Source of the DNA: Cyanophora paradoxa | Lineage: Eukaryota > Glaucocystophyceae > Cyanophorales > Cyanophoraceae | Assembly: GCA_004431415.1 (NCBI GenBank) | Contig: QPMI01000560.1 | Coordinates: forward strand, 1-64,000 | Direction of reading: 5' to 3' | Length of the DNA stretch: 64,000 nucleotides | Shown here: positions 53,577-63,230 of the stretch, piece after piece | Numbering within the stretch: the stretch's first letter is position 1 | Layout of the letters: the number at the start of each line of letters is the position of its first letter | Notes under the pieces: model-generated | Databases searched by the model: none | Told to the model about the DNA's origin: nothing | What the model saw: only the letters and a program-made list of their open reading frames with translations | Program-made: the position numbers and the translations under genes

Positions 53577-55620
53577 CTATCTTCCAGCACGTTCGTCAGG
53601 CGGACCTGCGGCCGCCTCAACTGCTAGCCGCGTTGACGGCGGCCGGGGACGGACGCGGACCGTCATCCCTAGATCTCCCAGAGAGCAGGCGGCGAAGGCG
53701 GACAGGCCGTCCAGCTCGGCGATGGCCGAGGCGTCAACGTTGACGGCAAGGTCGAGTCTGCGGAGCGGGGCGGCCGCAAGCGCCGCAGCGGTCTTCGCGG
53801 GGCGGCCGGGCGCGAGGTCAACATCCAGAACGAGAGCGAGGCGCCCGCGGGCCGCAACGGCCAGCCGCTTGAGCGCCGGCAGCAGCTCCTCAGCCAGCGC
53901 CCGGCCTTTCGTGTCGTGATCATGAGTGTTGGGGGCCATAGTTTTGATCATGAGTGTTGAAAAGGGGCACGCACAGCAGGTAAGCTCGAGGAAGTTCAGC
54001 GAGGATGAGCGCTCGAAGGCAGTCGCGAGGCCATTCAGGCGGGCGGCGAGGCCTTCTTCGGCAAGCAGGACCACCCGCTCCAGGCTCTTGAGCGCCGGGA
54101 GGGACCCCAGCGCCGCCAGGTCCTCCTCGCCCACCTCTGAGTCAACCTGAGGGCCAGGCGGGGATCCCAGAGTCTGTCGGGGCGAGGCAGTCGAGGCGCG
54201 GGCAGAAGTGGGTCGGGGGGTACGGACGTAGGAGACGGGGTGCGCCCGGAGGTGCTGGAGGGCGGGCAAGCGCCCAAGGGCGCGCAGGCCCGCGGAGTTG
54301 AGCACCGCCACATTCGGGCCTTCCGACAGGTTCACCACGACTCTGAGCCTAGGGCTCGCGCGGTCGGCCGGGCGCAAGAGCAGTGTGGGGCGGCCGTGGG
54401 GGCAGCCGGCGCGCGCACTTCTTTAGAGAGAGGGCGGCGGGGCCGGAGGCGAGGTCCTCAAGAAGAGACGCCAAGGAGCAAAATCCGTGGATGTCCGCGT
54501 TCGACAAGTCCGTTGCATCGAGGCGCTCGAGTGCGGGGAAGGCGCCCGCCGCTTTGAGAACTGTCCCGCCGTCCTCGCGATCGTACTGTACTCTCAGCTG
54601 CGACACAGAATGAGCCGGAGTCGACGGAGAGAGGCTGTAACGAATTCGTACCCGCTTGAGGCGGGGAAGGCTCTGGGCAAGGGCTTCCGCGGCGAGGGCT
54701 TCCGCTGCGGGCCGGCCGGGGAAGCAGCAGAGAATGTCGAGGGAGAGGCTCTCGAGGTTCGGGAAGGTCAAGCGCCGGCTGCAGGGGTTGACCCCGAGGG
54801 AGACGTAGTCGCCGTCTTCACCGGTGTCGCCCCACAGTGTGAGGCTGCGGAGGGAGGGACAGGCTGCGGCGTCCGGCGCCACGAGGGCTTCGAAGATTTC
54901 GCGCAGGCAGTCGCCCGAGGCGCACGAGCAGTCCAGTTCGACCTCGCCCAGGCCGCCGTCACCGGCGCCGCTCGCCGCGCCGGCCGCGGCCGAGAACGCC
55001 GTGAGGAGGAGGAGAGTTGACCGCCACGCTTCGCTGAAACCATCCTCCGTGGCGGGCGAGATTTGCAGGCTTAGCGACGCTCCGGGGGCGACGCGGATGC
55101 GCCGCCCGCCCACGCGGGCATCGCTCGCCTGGCACCGAGCCACAAGCCAGCGCGTGACCTCCGAGCGCGCAGCGTCCAACTGATCCAACCGGCTCCAGCT
55201 CAGGCCCTGGGCGCCGAGCAGAATGCCCGCCAGCTCGTCTGCGCGCTCTGGGCAGAGCGCAATGTCCAGCCAGCGCCAGCGGATCTCATCGACCGCGTTG
55301 CGCCAGCGGCGGCACACGGCACGCGCGGCCGCCGCGTCCTGCAGGCCCACCCACTCGATGATGTACGAAAGGATCACGTCTGGCAGCTGGTCGAAAATCG
55401 ATGTTGGTGCCGCTGCAGCTTCTGCATCTTCCTCCGCTGCAATCTCTCCGGCATGTGGGTCTGCAGCCACCCTCCTGCGCTTGCGAGGTCCAGAAGCCTC
55501 CGCCGTGAGCTCTGTGTCCGGAGCTCCGTCCAGCAGAGATGCGACCGCGTCCGCAAGCGTGCGCTCGGCGCTCCTCTGCGCGTACTTCGTGGGCCGCTCG
55601 TGTACATCTGCACGTTTGCT
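53577..55620 (-). CDS. F-box protein with LRR-like C-terminal part (paralogue 2)
   Basis: Read downward. The first readable exon (from about 55620, after an in-frame stop) has TLADAVASLLDGAPDTELTA and an NLS-like PRKRRRV, then the F-box TSIFDQLPDVILSYIIEWVG with LQDAAAARAVCRRWRNAVDE and IRWRWLDIALCPERADELAG. Then RRIRVAPGASLSLQISPATE, LGEVELDCSCASGDCLREIF, SLRSLTLWGDTGEDGDYVSL, LTFPNLESLSLDILCCFPGR, LPRLKRVRIRYSLSPST, ALERLDATDLSNADIHGFCS, ALGRLPALQHLRAH, EEDLAALGSLPALKSLERVV and ALVLDVDLAPGRPAKTAAAL with LDGLSAFAACSLGDL, stop 53577-53579. The start ATG was not found in this exon, so a short upstream exon is expected. Paralogue of 36948-39370. Two copies of GATCATGAGTGTTG at 53918-53965 disturb the frame; an intron or a small insertion may be there. 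Confidence 0.78.
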
Positions 55621-55755
55621 TCAGGACAGCCGCAGCGCCGACCTTTCGAAACCGTTTACAAACCTGGAGGCAACACAACGCAACACGCCTTCATGCCACT
55701 GGCGTCGCAGCGGCGGTGTAGCTGTGGTGTAGTGGACCAAACAATTCCGTGGACC

Positions 55756-55828
55756 ATCAAATTTTTTTGGTCCGCGTTTTTGATCCATCTTCGAGTAAAT
55801 GCGTAGCCCGACACAAAGAGGGGGATTG
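55756..55828 (+). repeat. Left arm of a perfect 73-bp inverted repeat
   Basis: Identical to the reverse complement of 60114-60186. Starts ATCAAATTTTTTTGGTCC and ends AAAGAGGGGGATTG. Outside the arm a TGTAGTGGACC word is also shared. Candidate terminal inverted repeat. Confidence 0.85.
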
Positions 55829-56689
55829 TGTGACGGGAGGGCGAGCCCTGCACGGGTAGCAGCGCATAGAACCGCGTGGGGCAGCGCACCCATTTGCATG
55901 CCGAACCAGGCCTGGCGCGCAGTAGCGGCGGCAACATCCGGGCCTGAATTTCGAAGTCGATCTGAACTCGAGCACTCGCGATCGTGGCACCGACTGATCT
56001 CTAGATCTAGCTGCGCCCTGTCGTCAGTCGGTGCCCTGTCGACGTCGTCTTCGCCCGCGTGCCACATCGCGATCGATATCTAGCCTCTAGCTATGCTCGG
56101 GCTGCGAATCCGCAGCAGCCCGCACGCGCAGCAGCCCGTCCGCCGCGCACGAGCGCAATATCAAGCGCGAGCTCGAGCCTGCGTGCAGCAGCAGGCAGAG
56201 CATGCGCAGACGCGAGTGTGCGCGCTAGCTCCGAGGCTCCACGATCGATTCCACACACAGGGCTCGCTCGCGCTATAGCAATAGCTAGCGCTAGCGAAGC
56301 TGCATGCGCAGCTAAGATCGACGACGCCTGCGCCGACAGCTGCAAAGAAGCGCAGGCGGCCGCCAAAGCGAACGTCAACATCAAGGTCTTCACGCGCAGG
56401 CTATAGCTAGGTGTGCAAAGGCGTTAACGTTCCATCAGGCCAGCGGCTGGCCCACGGGTCTTCTGGCGACGTTCCCCATGGCCAGCTCGGGCGGGCGCTT
56501 CTCTCCGCCGAGGAGATCTTCGAATTCCTAACAATCAAGGTGGGTCCCCATGCATATATATGTTACGCAAGCGGTCTAGTCTGCGTAACACTTTGTTACA
56601 CAAATGCGCAACACAATTGTTTCACGATGTGTCACACATTGCATCGATTTGCGTAACGTTTGCGTGACACAACGACGCAGCGGGAGCCC
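55829..56689. other. Repeat island, left part, no confident gene
   Basis: Rich in CTAGCTA/TAGCTATAG palindromic words (56085-56110, 56268-56290). A plus frame at 56060-56406 is Ala/Ser-rich without a domain. A short exon-like stretch at 56411-56540 (MCKGVNVPSGQRLAHGSSGD, then ALLSAEEIFEFLTIK) might belong to the methyltransferase remnant downstream. From 56565 to 56675 TGCGTAACA/TGTTACGCA words occur in both orientations. Confidence 0.4.
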
Positions 56690-57240
56690 ACCCCGGCTCG
56701 CGGCGGCCTCGCAGCGGCTCGCGAAGCCTCTGGAGCGCTTCCAAATCGACGTCAGCGGCGCCGTGTACGCCCCCCGGGCCCCGGCTCGTTCCCCCTGGCA
56801 TCGCCTCACCCCCCGCAGGGGCCTGGACGTGGGAGGCTCGACGGGCGGCTTCACGGACGTGCTGCTGGCGAGCGGCGCGCGGCGGGTCTACTCCGCTCGG
56901 ACGAGCGCGTCGTCATCCTCGAAAAGACGAACGCGCGGAGCCTCCCCCCCCCCGGAGCCTCTCCCCCGCCCTCCCTAACCCCGCCCTCAAGCTCCAGCTC
57001 GTCAACGTCGTCGTGTGCGCGGCCCCAGCCCCCCTCCGGAGCCCTCCCCTTCTCGGCTGAGGCCCGGCAGGTGCGACGCGTCGTTCATCGGGCTGGCGAC
57101 GGTGCTCCCGGCGGCGATGGCGCTGGGCGCCGACGGCTGCCACCTGGTGGCCCTCATCAAGCCGGGCAAGGGCCACGGCCCCTGCCCCCGCGCCAGCCCC
57201 CCGGGTCGCGGCCCCCGCCCCCGCGCCGGCGCCATCCCCC
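56690..57240 (+). pseudogene. Degenerate TlyA-type rRNA methyltransferase (FtsJ-like fold)
   Basis: Family: TlyA/RrmJ-like 2'-O-methyltransferases of rRNA (despite the hemolysin name, an RNA methyltransferase fold). Seen: a partial ARGGL motif; AKPLERFQIDVSGAV; the SAM-binding motif LDVGGSTGGFTDVLLASGAR (56820-56880); ERVVILEKTNARSL in a shifted frame (56900-56945); and CDASFIGLATVLPAAMALGA with LVALIKPG (57080-57170). Broken: the acidic/Gly stretch between the SAM motif and ERVVILEK is missing with a frame change, a second frame change lies before the SAM motif, no S4 RNA-binding domain is evident upstream, and the C-terminus runs into a GC-rich tandem repeat after 57240. Likely a decayed copy inside the repeat island; an assembly collapse is an alternative. 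Confidence 0.65.
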
Positions 57241-57285
57241 CGGCCGGTTGTGCGGGAGGCTCGGCGGGCGGAGGCTAGGCTCGGC

Positions 57286-57376
57286 GGGCGGCACCGCGGC
57301 TCGCCGGGCCGCGCCGCGGCTCGCCGGGCGGCGCCGCGGCTCGCCGGGCGGCGCCTCGGCTCGCCGGGCGGCGCCG
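57286..57376. repeat. 20-bp GC-rich tandem repeat, about 4.5 copies
   Basis: Unit close to GCGCCGCGGCTCGCCGGGCG with one or two changes per copy. Lies directly after the last recognisable codons of the methyltransferase remnant. Confidence 0.75.
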
Positions 57377-58512
57377 TGGCGCCGCGGGCGGCTCCGTGTC
57401 TCGTCGCATGGGGCGGCGGCGTGGTCACCGGGTGGGCGGTGGCGGGGCTCGCGGGCGGGAAGGAGGCGCGGCGGGCGGCCGGCGCCGCGGCTCGCCAGGC
57501 GGTGTGTGAGGCTCGGCGTCTGGCGGCGCGGCTTGCCGCACGTTAACGTTGTATACGTACATGCATATGGCGATGTTCAAGAGTAACATAGGGGACACGT
57601 CACAGCTCGCTTCGTCCGGACTTCCCCGGCCTCCGGCGGAGTCAACCAGCTTTGGAGATAGCTAGCGGAGTGTTTCAGGACTGACAGAGCCGTAACCGCA
57701 AGCAGCAACGTTGGGGCACGGTGGCGGGCCGGGGCATGGTGGGGCACGTCGACGTCCGGGCACGGCCGCATGGTGGGGCACGTAGGGGCATGGCCGCAAG
57801 TAACATGTACTATAGCTAGTATCCTTAGGGGACACGTCACAGCGTTGCAATTAGGGAACGGTGGCGGGGTATGATGCATATGGGGCACGTCGGGGCAATT
57901 TCGTTCCAACAAGCGATGCCCAGTGAATGAGTGATATCGATCATGATATATAAGGCTTGTTCAAGTTTAAGCCTTTGTAAATTATATGCAATATGCATGC
58001 CATGATGCTGTTATATATATTCAGTGGTAATGGAGTCACCCACCGTGGCACCGAGGTCACTGAGTCAGCTTTCATGATGACAGAAACGGATCATCGGATG
58101 AGGTTCAGTTGTCAGGTTTCAAGTTTGAGAACTCGTCAGACGTTTTTCCGGCCTCGTACGGGCAAGGGTAATTTGCGAGTCCCGACCTTTTTATATATCC
58201 TGAAAGCCCCTTTAATTGTCGTTCTCATGATATCATCTGATCTCATACACCTAATTTCCATCCAAAGATATGCAGTCCGGAACTTTCGGAAAGAATCGAG
58301 TACGTACTGATGCCATGATGTGGATGGCATATGGTGCCCTGGTCTCGCTCTGGTCATCCCCCTCAGGGCCTAGCGCTCGGCGCCCCCGGCTGATTTTAAA
58401 GATTCTGAATCGCCGATGCAGGCGCTCCGATGCAGGCGCGGGGCCCGTCCTGGCGAGAACGGGCGCAGTTCCGCGGGCCCATCCCCTCATGTGCCCCCCT
58501 CACTCCCTCGAG

Positions 58513-58533
58513 GCGAGCCTTTTGTCTCGCGCC
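58513..58533 (+). repeat. Hairpin repeat copy 1, next to a B-box-like word
   Basis: GCGAGCCTTTTGTCTCGC can fold as a 5-bp stem with an 8-nt loop. It is followed at 58548-58558 by GGTTCGAATCC, identical to a typical tRNA T-arm/Pol III B box. No complete cloverleaf could be drawn (the only candidate 5' acceptor is about 100 nt away), so a tRNA is not called; a tRNA-derived SINE relic is possible. Copy 2 is at 58945-58962. Confidence 0.5.
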
Positions 58534-58944
58534 GCTCAGAGGACGCCGGTTCGAATCCGGACCGGAACTACCGAACCCGCTTCAAATCCCGGAGAAACCC
58601 CGACCTCGGGGCCCCGCAAGGGGTACCGAACTCCTGGTCCCAACACGGCCAAGCATAGGAGCCATCAAGCAAGCAACTAGGACCGTGCAACTGGGTACAT
58701 CATGCCGAAGACTCACGACTGTGGACACACGCATCTTCAGCTGCGGCCCCATTGGAGGCTCCAGAGGATTATGTCTGAAGGGTACAATCAGCTCTGGGAG
58801 AACTGGCTCGGCAAGACCGGACACATAGTTAGTTGGACTACGACGTACCCGCTCACAGTAGTAGAGTAGCCCTCGTGCCGGTGGATGTGACGGACGGTGG
58901 GGTGGTGTGCATGTAAGGAATGACACCACAAACTTCAAAAAAAA

Positions 58945-58962
58945 GCGAGCCTTTTGTCTCGC
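58945..58962 (+). repeat. Hairpin repeat copy 2
   Basis: Same 18-nt hairpin as 58513-58530, here followed by CGGCGGCCCCGGCT and the shared AGATTCTGAAT segment, but without the B-box word. Confidence 0.6.
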
Positions 58963-59079
58963 GCCCGGCGGCCCCGGCTCATCTTATAGATTCTGAATTT
59001 GGGTTTAATACACGTCGTTTCTGTGTAATTCCGATGCATGCGCGGGGCCCATTCTGGGGAGAACGGGCGCGTCCGCCCC

Positions 59080-59340
59080 GTCCGTCGAGCCGCGCCGCCG
59101 CCCGCCGCGGCGCCGCCCCGCCCGTCGAGCCGCGCCGCCACCGGCTGCTCCGATCCTCCGCCCTGCCCAGAGCCGAGCCGCGCCGCCGCCCGCCGCGGCG
59201 CCGCCCCGCCCGTCGAGCCGCGCCGCCGCCGGCCGCTCCGATCCTCCGCACCGCCCAGAGCCGAGCCGCGCCGCCGCCCGCCGCGGCGCCGCCCCGCCCG
59301 TCGAGCCGCGCCGCCGCCGGCCGCCCGTCGAGCCGCGGCC
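59080..59340. repeat. 88-bp GC-rich tandem repeat, about 3 copies
   Basis: Landmarks CAGAGCCGAG recur at 59168 and 59256; the CCCGTCGAGCCGCGCCGCC core appears at 59080, 59209 and 59297. Period about 88 bp. Long frames through it are composition effects. Confidence 0.7.
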
Positions 59341-60113
59341 CGCCCGCTGCTCATCCGCCGCGCTCGTCGAGCCGCGCCGCCCGCCCGGCAGGCTGCCGAT
59401 TGCGTTACACAGTTTTCGCCACAGTGTATGGAATGTGTTACGCAACTCATGTGTGGCTTATGTGTGACTAAATGTAAGAGACTGCGTAACACAATGCATA
59501 TGCACACAGGCGCACCTTCAGAGGCAGTACACGGATCCGGAGACTGAAACGGGCTCCTCCCGCGGCGTCGCTTCCCCTCGGCGGCGTTGCCAGCCGTCGG
59601 TCCTTCTTGCCTTTGTCCTTCGGCTCCGTGCCAAGGCTGCGCGCGACGATAGACAACACGTCTGGGCTCGAAGCGCTAGCGGGCGCGGCGTCGCGGCGGC
59701 GCTCAAGCTCGTGGCCTGGGCGGCGCCTTCTTGTTCGAGCTGCTGCAGCTGCTGCTTCAAGAAGGCACGTTGTCCGCCTCCGGCTCCGCGGCTCCTCGCT
59801 TCGTCACGAAGTAGATCTAGAAGCACCGGCGCATGTGCGCGATGCTTGCACCGGCGCATGCGCGCGATGCTCTGCCTCGTTAAAAGTCTACACAGTCGAC
59901 CAAAACCTTCACATCAGCTGCGCGCCGGCTCCATCGATCGTGCATGCTTGCACTTGCACTTGCACTGTCGACGCTGCCCTCCTTCCTGCCGCGCGTCGAC
60001 GTCTGGCTTCTAGATCTTGCCCATCGTGCGATCGCCCCGGCCGTACGCGTACGAGCTCTAGCTATAGCTATAGGGATCGACTGCGCTCTAGCTAGCTGTA
60101 TCCTGGCGTAACG
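59341..60113. other. Repeat island, right part
   Basis: 59400-59500 again holds GCGTTACAC, GTTACGCAAC and TGCGTAACAC words like those at 56565-56675. 59820-59880 repeats GCACCGGCGCATG(T/C)GCGCGATGCT twice. 60045-60100 has CTAGCTATAGCTATAG-type palindromes. A minus frame (59859-59518) is Arg/Ala-rich with no domain. Confidence 0.4.
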
Positions 60114-60186
60114 CAATCCCCCTCTTTGTGTCGGGCTACGCATTTACTCGAAGATGGATCAAAAACGCGGACCAAAAAAATTTGAT
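60114..60186 (-). repeat. Right arm of the perfect 73-bp inverted repeat
   Basis: Reverse complement of 55756-55828 over all 73 positions. Followed by a T-rich stretch and GTGGTCCACTACAGTGG, which resembles the sequence outside the left arm. Confidence 0.85.
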
Positions 60187-60343
60187 TTTTTTTTGTTTTT
60201 TTAAGATCTACGGTGGGCGTGCCCACTCGTAGTACACAACGTGGTCCACTACAGTGGCGTCGCTGCGGCGAAAGGCTTGAGTCGACTCTGGCCGCTTGAG
60301 GCTTCGCAGCGGCGAAAGCAGTGCATGGGGTACAGGCGCAGCG

Positions 60344-61613
60344 ATGCCGTACTTCGTCCCGTCGCTCCCCGCCGCGCCGTCCTTCTCCGGCGACACGCTC
60401 GTGTTGGTGCGCAATGAAAAGCGCGGAAACTGGCTGACGCGGAGGGCTGACCGCGCGTGCAGCCCGCCGCAGGAAGCGGGAATGCAGCCCAGCTCGCCTT
60501 GGATTTGCTTGTATCAACGCTCAAGATGCAGCGCGTCGGTATCCTCGACGACGAACACGTGATTTCGGTCGCTGGCTACGATGCCTTCGCCGGCGCACCG
60601 CAGAGCCGGCGCCTCGCGCTGAGCCTTGAGGGTGCGTACGCGCTAATGTGCTCTGTGTAAGCCCGCGCTGTCCTCATTCGTTGCGCCTCCAGTGTTCCGC
60701 GACGCAGGCCGCAAGTTGACCGTCCTCATGCAGCGCGCTCCGGTCGTCAAGGTGAGGCGCACGGCCGTTCGCGCGTGAGAGATTCACGAGCCGTTGAACG
60801 CAGGGGCGGTGCGCGGCCTTCGCGAAGAACGTGTTCGATTGGGCGACGTCCGCGGGGTTCGCTCATGTCGTGGAGCTCGTGTGCCTGGACGCCGGCCGCC
60901 GCATCGACAGCCAGCTCTTCGGGTACGCACGCTCTGCTGCGCGGCCGCAGATGCCGTTCCGACCGCGCCCACGCGCGCAGGCGGCAGGTGCGGTACCTGG
61001 TGAACGAGCACGCGTCGGAGGCAGCGAAGCAGAAGCTCTGGGCCCTCGCCATACCGCCCCTGGAGCGTCTCGCGCCGGAGGGGGAGCGGGACGCGTCCGG
61101 GGAGCCGGGCATGAAGAAGGTGGCCAGGGACCACCTGGAGCGCGGGGAGCCCTGCGAGTACATGCGCGACGGGGCTCTTTCGAGGGCCCTCTACGATGCC
61201 GCCTCCGAGGCCAAGGTGCGCTGCGCGTCCATGGCCAGCGGCCCGCTGCGCAGTCATCCTTGACTTAGCGGTCCGCTCTGATTCCTTCCGAAACGCAGCT
61301 GTCCCTCTCCGTGCTCCTGGTGTTCACGCAAGGTAACAGAATGACCCGAATGCCCCATGGCTGCGGCCTTGGCAGCTGACGGCGGCGCAGGGGACAGCAT
61401 AACGGAGAGCCAGATCTTTCTGGAGATCATCGACTCCCTCCTGCAGATCTCCCCCGCGCAGGAGGAAGGCCGCGGTGCGTCGCACATCGCCCCCCGCTTC
61501 GCGCGCCAATCGCGCGTGCAGGCTGACCTCTCGCCCGCACAGCGAAGTGGCAGGCGCCGGAGAGCTGGAAGTTCATGTGGGGAGGCCCTGTCGAGCAGTC
61601 CCTGTACTGCTAG
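60344..61613 (+). CDS. PSMG2: Proteasome assembly chaperone 2 (PSMG2/PAC2)
   Basis: With PSMG1 it forms the chaperone for 20S alpha-ring assembly. Start ATG 60344 gives MPYFVPSLPAAPSFSGDTLV L; a GTGCG intron joins in phase 0 to PAAGSGNAAQLALDLLVSTL KMQRVGILDDEHVISVAGYD, the signature of the family (GN.xQLAxDLLxSTL). Later exons: FRDAGRKLTVLMQRAPVVK, FAHVVELVCLDAGRRIDSQL, VRYLVNEHASEAAKQKLWAL, CEYMRDGALSRALYDAASEA, LSLSVLLVFTQ joined to GDSITESQIFLEIIDSLLQI, and a last exon KWQAPESWKFMWGGPVEQSL ending in TAG 61611-61613. This order and length (about 260 residues) fit PSMG2. The gene lies just outside the right arm of the repeat island and appears intact. Confidence 0.88.
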
Positions 61614-61790
61614 ACCGACAGCGCCGCGGCAGCTTAGGCAGGATTCAAAACTGTATATTTTACAAAACTGCAGGCGTCTACTGGATCCGGAGTCGCGCTC
61701 GCGCTGCATGCCTTAGAGCGCCCTTAATTGGCTCAGCTGCCGGGGCCAGCCGGGGGCCGACGCGGAGGCGCCGCTCGAGCGCAGGCTCCC

Positions 61791-62358
61791 TCAAGTGCTG
61801 TTGAACGTCGAGCGGGGCGGGGGCATGTCGACCTTGGGCGGCCGCGGCTCGGCTGCGCGACGCAGCGGTCAGCATGAACTTGGCGCAAGGCGGAAGGCGC
61901 GGACCAGCGTGGGGAAAAGTTCGATTCGCGAATTCCTCTGCACGCAGGCCCCGCGATCGGAATCACGCAGGCCCCGCGATCGACAGCTGCTAGGGCTAGT
62001 CCAGATGTCGTTGGTCGTGTCTGAAATGCACGCAGGCTTGAGCTCGAGGTGCGTGGCAGTACGTGCGCACCCTCGTTCTCGGGCGCTTCGGCTTCTCTAG
62101 CGGCCTTCAAGATCTCTACAATGTTGTCGCGGTTCGCGGGGCCTGCGGGCGATGCAGGTGAGCGCAAGAAGGACGACCGTGGAACTCGCGCGCACCCGGA
62201 ATGTCCGGAATCGCGCGCTCGGTCGTCGGGGCGCGCTCGGTCGGGATGGCGCGTTCAGGCGCCTCCCCGCTCCAACGCGGCACGCCCGCCGCGAAGAATC
62301 CGATGCCGCGAGAACCGGCGACGCTGGAGCGCGCGGAGCAGAAGGCAGCACGAAGCAT
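61791..62358 (-). CDS. Small protein with mitochondrial-type presequence, function unknown
   Basis: Start ATG 62358 gives MLRAAFCSARSSVAGSRGIG FFAAG, an Arg/Ser/Ala leader typical of mitochondrial import. The mature part reads RWSGEAPERAIPTERAPTTE RAIPDIPG, a short intron, then PANRDNIVEILKAAREAEAP ENE, a longer intron (about 62068-61858) holding a dispersed repeat, and a last exon EPRPPKVDMPPPRSTFNST with TGA 61791-61793. About 100 residues. The family is not recognised. The two joins keep one frame, which supports the model. An upstream in-frame start is possible. Confidence 0.5.
61982..62030 (+). repeat. Dispersed 49-bp repeat, copy 1 (inside an intron)
   Basis: GACAGCTGCTAGGGCTAGTC... 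to CTGAAATGCA. Matches 63070-63118 in the same orientation with about three differences. Lies in the long intron of the small minus gene. Confidence 0.75.
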
Positions 62359-63230
62359 CTTGAGCAGAGCAGCGGCGACGAGTGCACCCGCGATGCGTTG
62401 CGCAGCTCCTTCCCCGACAGAGGCCGCGCTCAGGTACGCGCATGCGCAGCGCGCGCGCACGCGATCGAGCTTGTTTAAATTCAAGCTTGCCTCTTTTTAA
62501 AGCTTCGGGCGCTCGCGGTCGAGCGCCGACGTCGCGCGCGCAGGGGTTCCGTATGGATCTACACGCGCCCCGCTCTGGCAGGCCACCCAATCCCTCTGTG
62601 CGCTCTTCGGCGAGCAGCACTCACATTGGGCACCAGTGCGCTACCTTCGATTTCGATTTCGATTTCGTATGTTTTCTATAATTAATTTGATTTCGCGCGC
62701 GCGGCGTCGCGCAGGCGATCCGCACGGATTGCGATGGCCCCAGTACCCCAGCTTCGATCCGACGCGGCGCGATGCGGCTCCACCTTACGCACCTTCGGGA
62801 GCGGGGGAGGCCCGGTACCGGTCTCCCGGTCCGGGGCTCGTTGGGGTTCCGGCCCCCTCGGGCAGCATTCCTCTCCCTTAGGGCCAGTCCGTGGCGGGAA
62901 CGGGCGAGCCTCCGGGCACGGCCCGCACCTTTGATCCTATGATCTTAAGCCCGTAGGGTAAGTAGACCTAGGGTTTCGATCTCGAGCTTCGGTATTCGAT
63001 TTCGATTTTCGACGTCACTTGCCTATCTGACCGAGCCCATGGATTCGACCGGCGGCCCACTGCTAGCCAGACAGCTACCAGGGCTAGTCCAGATATCGTT
63101 GGTCGTGTCTGAAATGCAGACGAGAAGAGGGAGAAGAGAAGCGAGGCCTAGGGGGGAGAGAATCCGGGGATTCAAGCGGCGAGGGAGATCTAGAGGGAGA
63201 GGCGATGAGACGGGAGGGGGGAGTCATAGT
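62359..63230. other. Intergenic region, AT-richer, no confident gene
   Basis: TTCGAT microsatellites at 62645-62665 and 62985-63012, TTTAAATTC and TTTTTAAAG words near 62475-62505, and the second copy of the 49-bp repeat. A plus frame at 62636-62881 is Pro/Gly-rich without a domain. Probably promoter of the small minus gene on the left and the 3' flank of the hydrolase on the right. Confidence 0.4.
63070..63118 (+). repeat. Dispersed 49-bp repeat, copy 2
   Basis: Direct repeat of 61982-62030, 1,088 bp apart. The copies could be end repeats of a small element or independent insertions. Confidence 0.75.

Larger units (their letters stand above)
57377..59079. other. Repeat island, middle part
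   Basis: No gene seen. AGGGGACACGTCACAGC occurs twice (57588-57604 and 57827-57843), with many GGGGCACG words between. 57900-58320 is the most AT-rich stretch of the window. A dispersed element is present twice: around 58385-58455 and 58975-59075 share AGATTCTGAAT, then GCGCGGGGCCC and GAGAACGGGCGC. Confidence 0.45.

Noticed and set aside
57250-57546. Arg/Ala-rich frames through the 20-bp and 88-bp tandem arrays
   Set aside because: They translate the minisatellites themselves; no start context or splice evidence.
58468-58575. tRNA gene around GGTTCGAATCC
   Set aside because: The T-arm-like word is present, but no D-arm, no proper 7-nt anticodon loop and no acceptor pairing within normal length.
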